DNA of 64,000 nucleotides, taken from the NCBI RefSeq assembly GCF_964355755.1, contig NC_092676.1, positions 5,314,288 through 5,378,287 of the forward strand. Reading direction: 5' to 3'. The DNA comes from Antedon mediterranea. Its lineage: Eukaryota; Echinodermata; Crinoidea; Comatulida; Antedonidae. The notes under the pieces are model-generated. The model had not been told where the DNA came from, ran no database searches, and saw nothing but the letters and a program-made list of their open reading frames with translations. Both the position numbers and the translations under genes were made by a program. Of this stretch, positions 62,350 to 64,000 are shown piece after piece; the first letter of the stretch is position 1; each line of letters starts with the position of its first letter.

Positions 62350-62639
62350 CTGAATAATAAACAAAAATGTAAATTATTATGCTTTATAATTGTTTTTAAA
62401 TCGTATTTTTGAGTATCATATTTTTTGTAGGCATTTTCAACACAAGCTTAGCTTTTTGAAAACAGTGCCTCCTTCATTTTGTATATTGTAAGAAATAATA
62501 ATATTAATAACTTGTTTTTATATAGCGCCGATAAACATACATTCTCACATCACTTTACATTATACTGGGTACATCAGAGACAGCAACATTCATTTTAATA
62601 AAAAAAAGCTTCTTTAAATAAATAGATTTTTAGACGGGA

Positions 62640-63117
62640 TTAAAAAATTATTTATGCGCTATACTACATAATCTGTACATAAATCTAAATAATCTGTACA
62701 TAAATCTAAATAATCTCTACATATATCTAAATAATCTCTACATATATCTACACAATCTCTACATATATCTACATAATCACATAATTCTACATAATCTCTT
62801 TGCAAATCTAAAATAATCTCTATAAATCTCTACATAATCTCTATAAATTTGCATCATCTCTATAAATCTACATAATCTCTATAAATCTACACAATCTCTA
62901 TAAATCTACATAATCTCTATTAATCTACATAATCTCTATAAACCTACATAATCTCTACAAAAACATATATAATCTCTACATAAATCTACATATCTCTACA
63001 TAAATCTAAATTAAATCATAAAACAAGAAACGGTAATCTCTAAATAAATCTACATAATCTCTTATAAATCTACATAATCTCTACATATCTACATAATCTC
63101 TACATAAATCTAAATAA
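62640..63117. repeat. Minisatellite filling an eIF4G2 intron
   Basis: Roughly 24 units of 17-21 bp based on AATCTCTATAAATCTACAT. Variant blocks (CATATATCT, TAAATCTAAAT) are clustered, which indicates local amplification. The array ends within 20 bases of the 5' splice site at 63136. Confidence 0.9.
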
Positions 63118-63136
63118 TCATAGAAACGGTAGGTAC

Positions 63137-63373
63137 CAATGCAGTAAGGACATCTTTCTTGTTGTTCGTACGTTTCTTAACAGGCTTCGGTTTCTCTTGT
63201 ATGGCTACCTGTTTGATAGGTACCATAGATGGGTTCATTTGCATCGGTACCTGTGGCTTCAGCAGGGATTGGGGTGCTTTTGCAAGGGGTGCATTAGTCT
63301 TCTTTGTGCTTGAGGGTAGCATGTTGAGGCTTTGAGGTTTCAGGATTATTGATTGGTTAGGACGAAGGCTTAC
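63137..63373 (-). CDS. EIF4G2: eIF4G2 exon: linker before MA3
   Basis: Encodes VSLRPNQSIILKPQSLNMLP, a Pro/Gln-rich linker, then QEKPKPVKKRTNNKKDVLTA L. The VSLRPNQS and IQEKP words match vertebrate DAP5 (EISLRPAQS and IQEKP). Acceptor TTTTTTCACAG, donor GTACCT. Confidence 0.95.
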
Positions 63374-63749
63374 CTGTGAAAAAAGAAATTTAATAGATTA
63401 GTATACAAATAATTAAGATTATGAGTGCAATGGTACAAATAATTTCATAGAGTTAAAGATCAAGATTTTACTACTCAGAAAAATTGTGTTTTTAGATGTT
63501 CATACAAGGATTTGAACATTGGTATTGGAACCACAATCAGAGTGAAAAAAGTCACCAAAACTTTTATAACATTTTAAAATAATTCAAAATACTTATTTAA
63601 AATTGGAATTCATTTATTTATTTATTATATTTTACTGGAATCTGTGGCATTTTTCTAATTCAGTACACATTTAAAAGCACAAAATACTAAACATAAAGTT
63701 TTTTTGCGATACAAGCTTTTGAAAGAATAGTGACGATATATGCACTTAC

Positions 63750-63970
63750 TTCGTCTCCTCCTTTTGAAAAGCGTGGTGGCATATCTCTGCTTTGCGTATT
63801 TTGACGTGTTTGACCGAAACCAGAGTTTTCTTGCGACTGACGCTGCTGGTATGACTGCGACTGACTCTGGTATTGCTGTTGCCCCTGGTTACCATACGTA
63901 GGGCTCGGGTTCTGGTTCTGTTGCCGTTGACGACCCTGGTTACCATACTGTGAGTAGTTATTACTGTAGC
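63750..63970 (-). CDS. EIF4G2: eIF4G2/DAP5 exon: Q/N-rich linker (gene continues past right edge)
   Basis: eIF4G2 (DAP5/p97/NAT1) is an eIF4G homologue that binds eIF3 and eIF4A but not eIF4E and supports cap-independent translation (family knowledge). The window holds its last eight coding exons, 509 residues to the stop. This exon encodes a Gln/Asn-rich stretch (YSNNYSQYGNQGRQRQQ) ending in RDMPPRFSKGGDE, which matches the DAP5 motif RDLPPRFSKK just before SLRP. The correct frame is the one ending in PPRFSK; the Arg-rich frame also open here is a shadow. The Q/N tract is longer than I recall for vertebrates. The MIF4G domain and start codon lie beyond 64000. Confidence 0.95.
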
Positions 63971-64000
63971 CTATTTGAAAATAAATAAATATAATAATTT

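Noticed and set aside
63746-63946. Arg-rich 66-codon minus-strand frame
   Set aside because: Wrong frame over the eIF4G2 Q/N-rich exon; the frame ending in RDMPPRFSK matches DAP5 and splices in phase.

Overview
This window is animal nuclear DNA: AT-rich, with intron-split genes using GT-AG splice sites, and crowded with small transposable elements. The gene set is a HIPK kinase, TRIM-type RING proteins with a filamin-like tail, a secreted plant-type polyamine oxidase and eIF4G2/DAP5. Together with a 5S rRNA-derived SINE and dense TA-flanked MITEs, it suggests a marine invertebrate deuterostome, most likely an echinoderm. That assignment is an inference from gene and repeat content, not a species match. 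All recognised genes read on the minus strand.

Layout. (1) 1-19.6 kb: four coding exons of a HIPK gene (N-terminus and most of the kinase domain). The remaining exons lie beyond the left edge. The 9.8-kb intron between its first two coding exons holds a hAT-like element that was split by a 4.3-kb element. (2) 19.6-37.4 kb: no recognisable coding sequence. It holds a 5S-derived SINE, retroelement tails, MITEs and a second, nearly identical copy of the 4.3-kb element in inverted orientation. A possible HIPK 5'UTR exon lies near 34.8 kb. (3) 37.4-41.1 kb: two tandem TRIM-like RING genes. The first is an intact single-exon ORF; the second is frameshifted between RING and B-box. (4) 42.9-49.6 kb: a complete four-exon polyamine oxidase of 497 codons, with a signal peptide and a GPI-anchor-like C-terminus. 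(5) 49.6-58.9 kb: intergenic, with a 1.8-kb hAT-like element, a cluster of three nested or inverted MITEs and a 30-bp minisatellite. (6) 58.9-64 kb: the last eight coding exons of eIF4G2 (MA3 and W2 domains), with two introns largely made of minisatellite. Its 5' part lies beyond the right edge.

The genes do not form an obvious pathway. The most unusual content is mobile DNA. The 4.3-kb element has 25/26-matching terminal repeats, 4-bp target duplications, asymmetric arrays of a GTTAC-containing motif inside each end, an internal tandem repeat and no recognisable transposase. Its two copies form 4.3-kb inverted arms around the first HIPK coding exon. Ten or more copies each of two TA-flanked MITE families, and three hAT-like elements with 5-bp target duplications, make up much of the rest.
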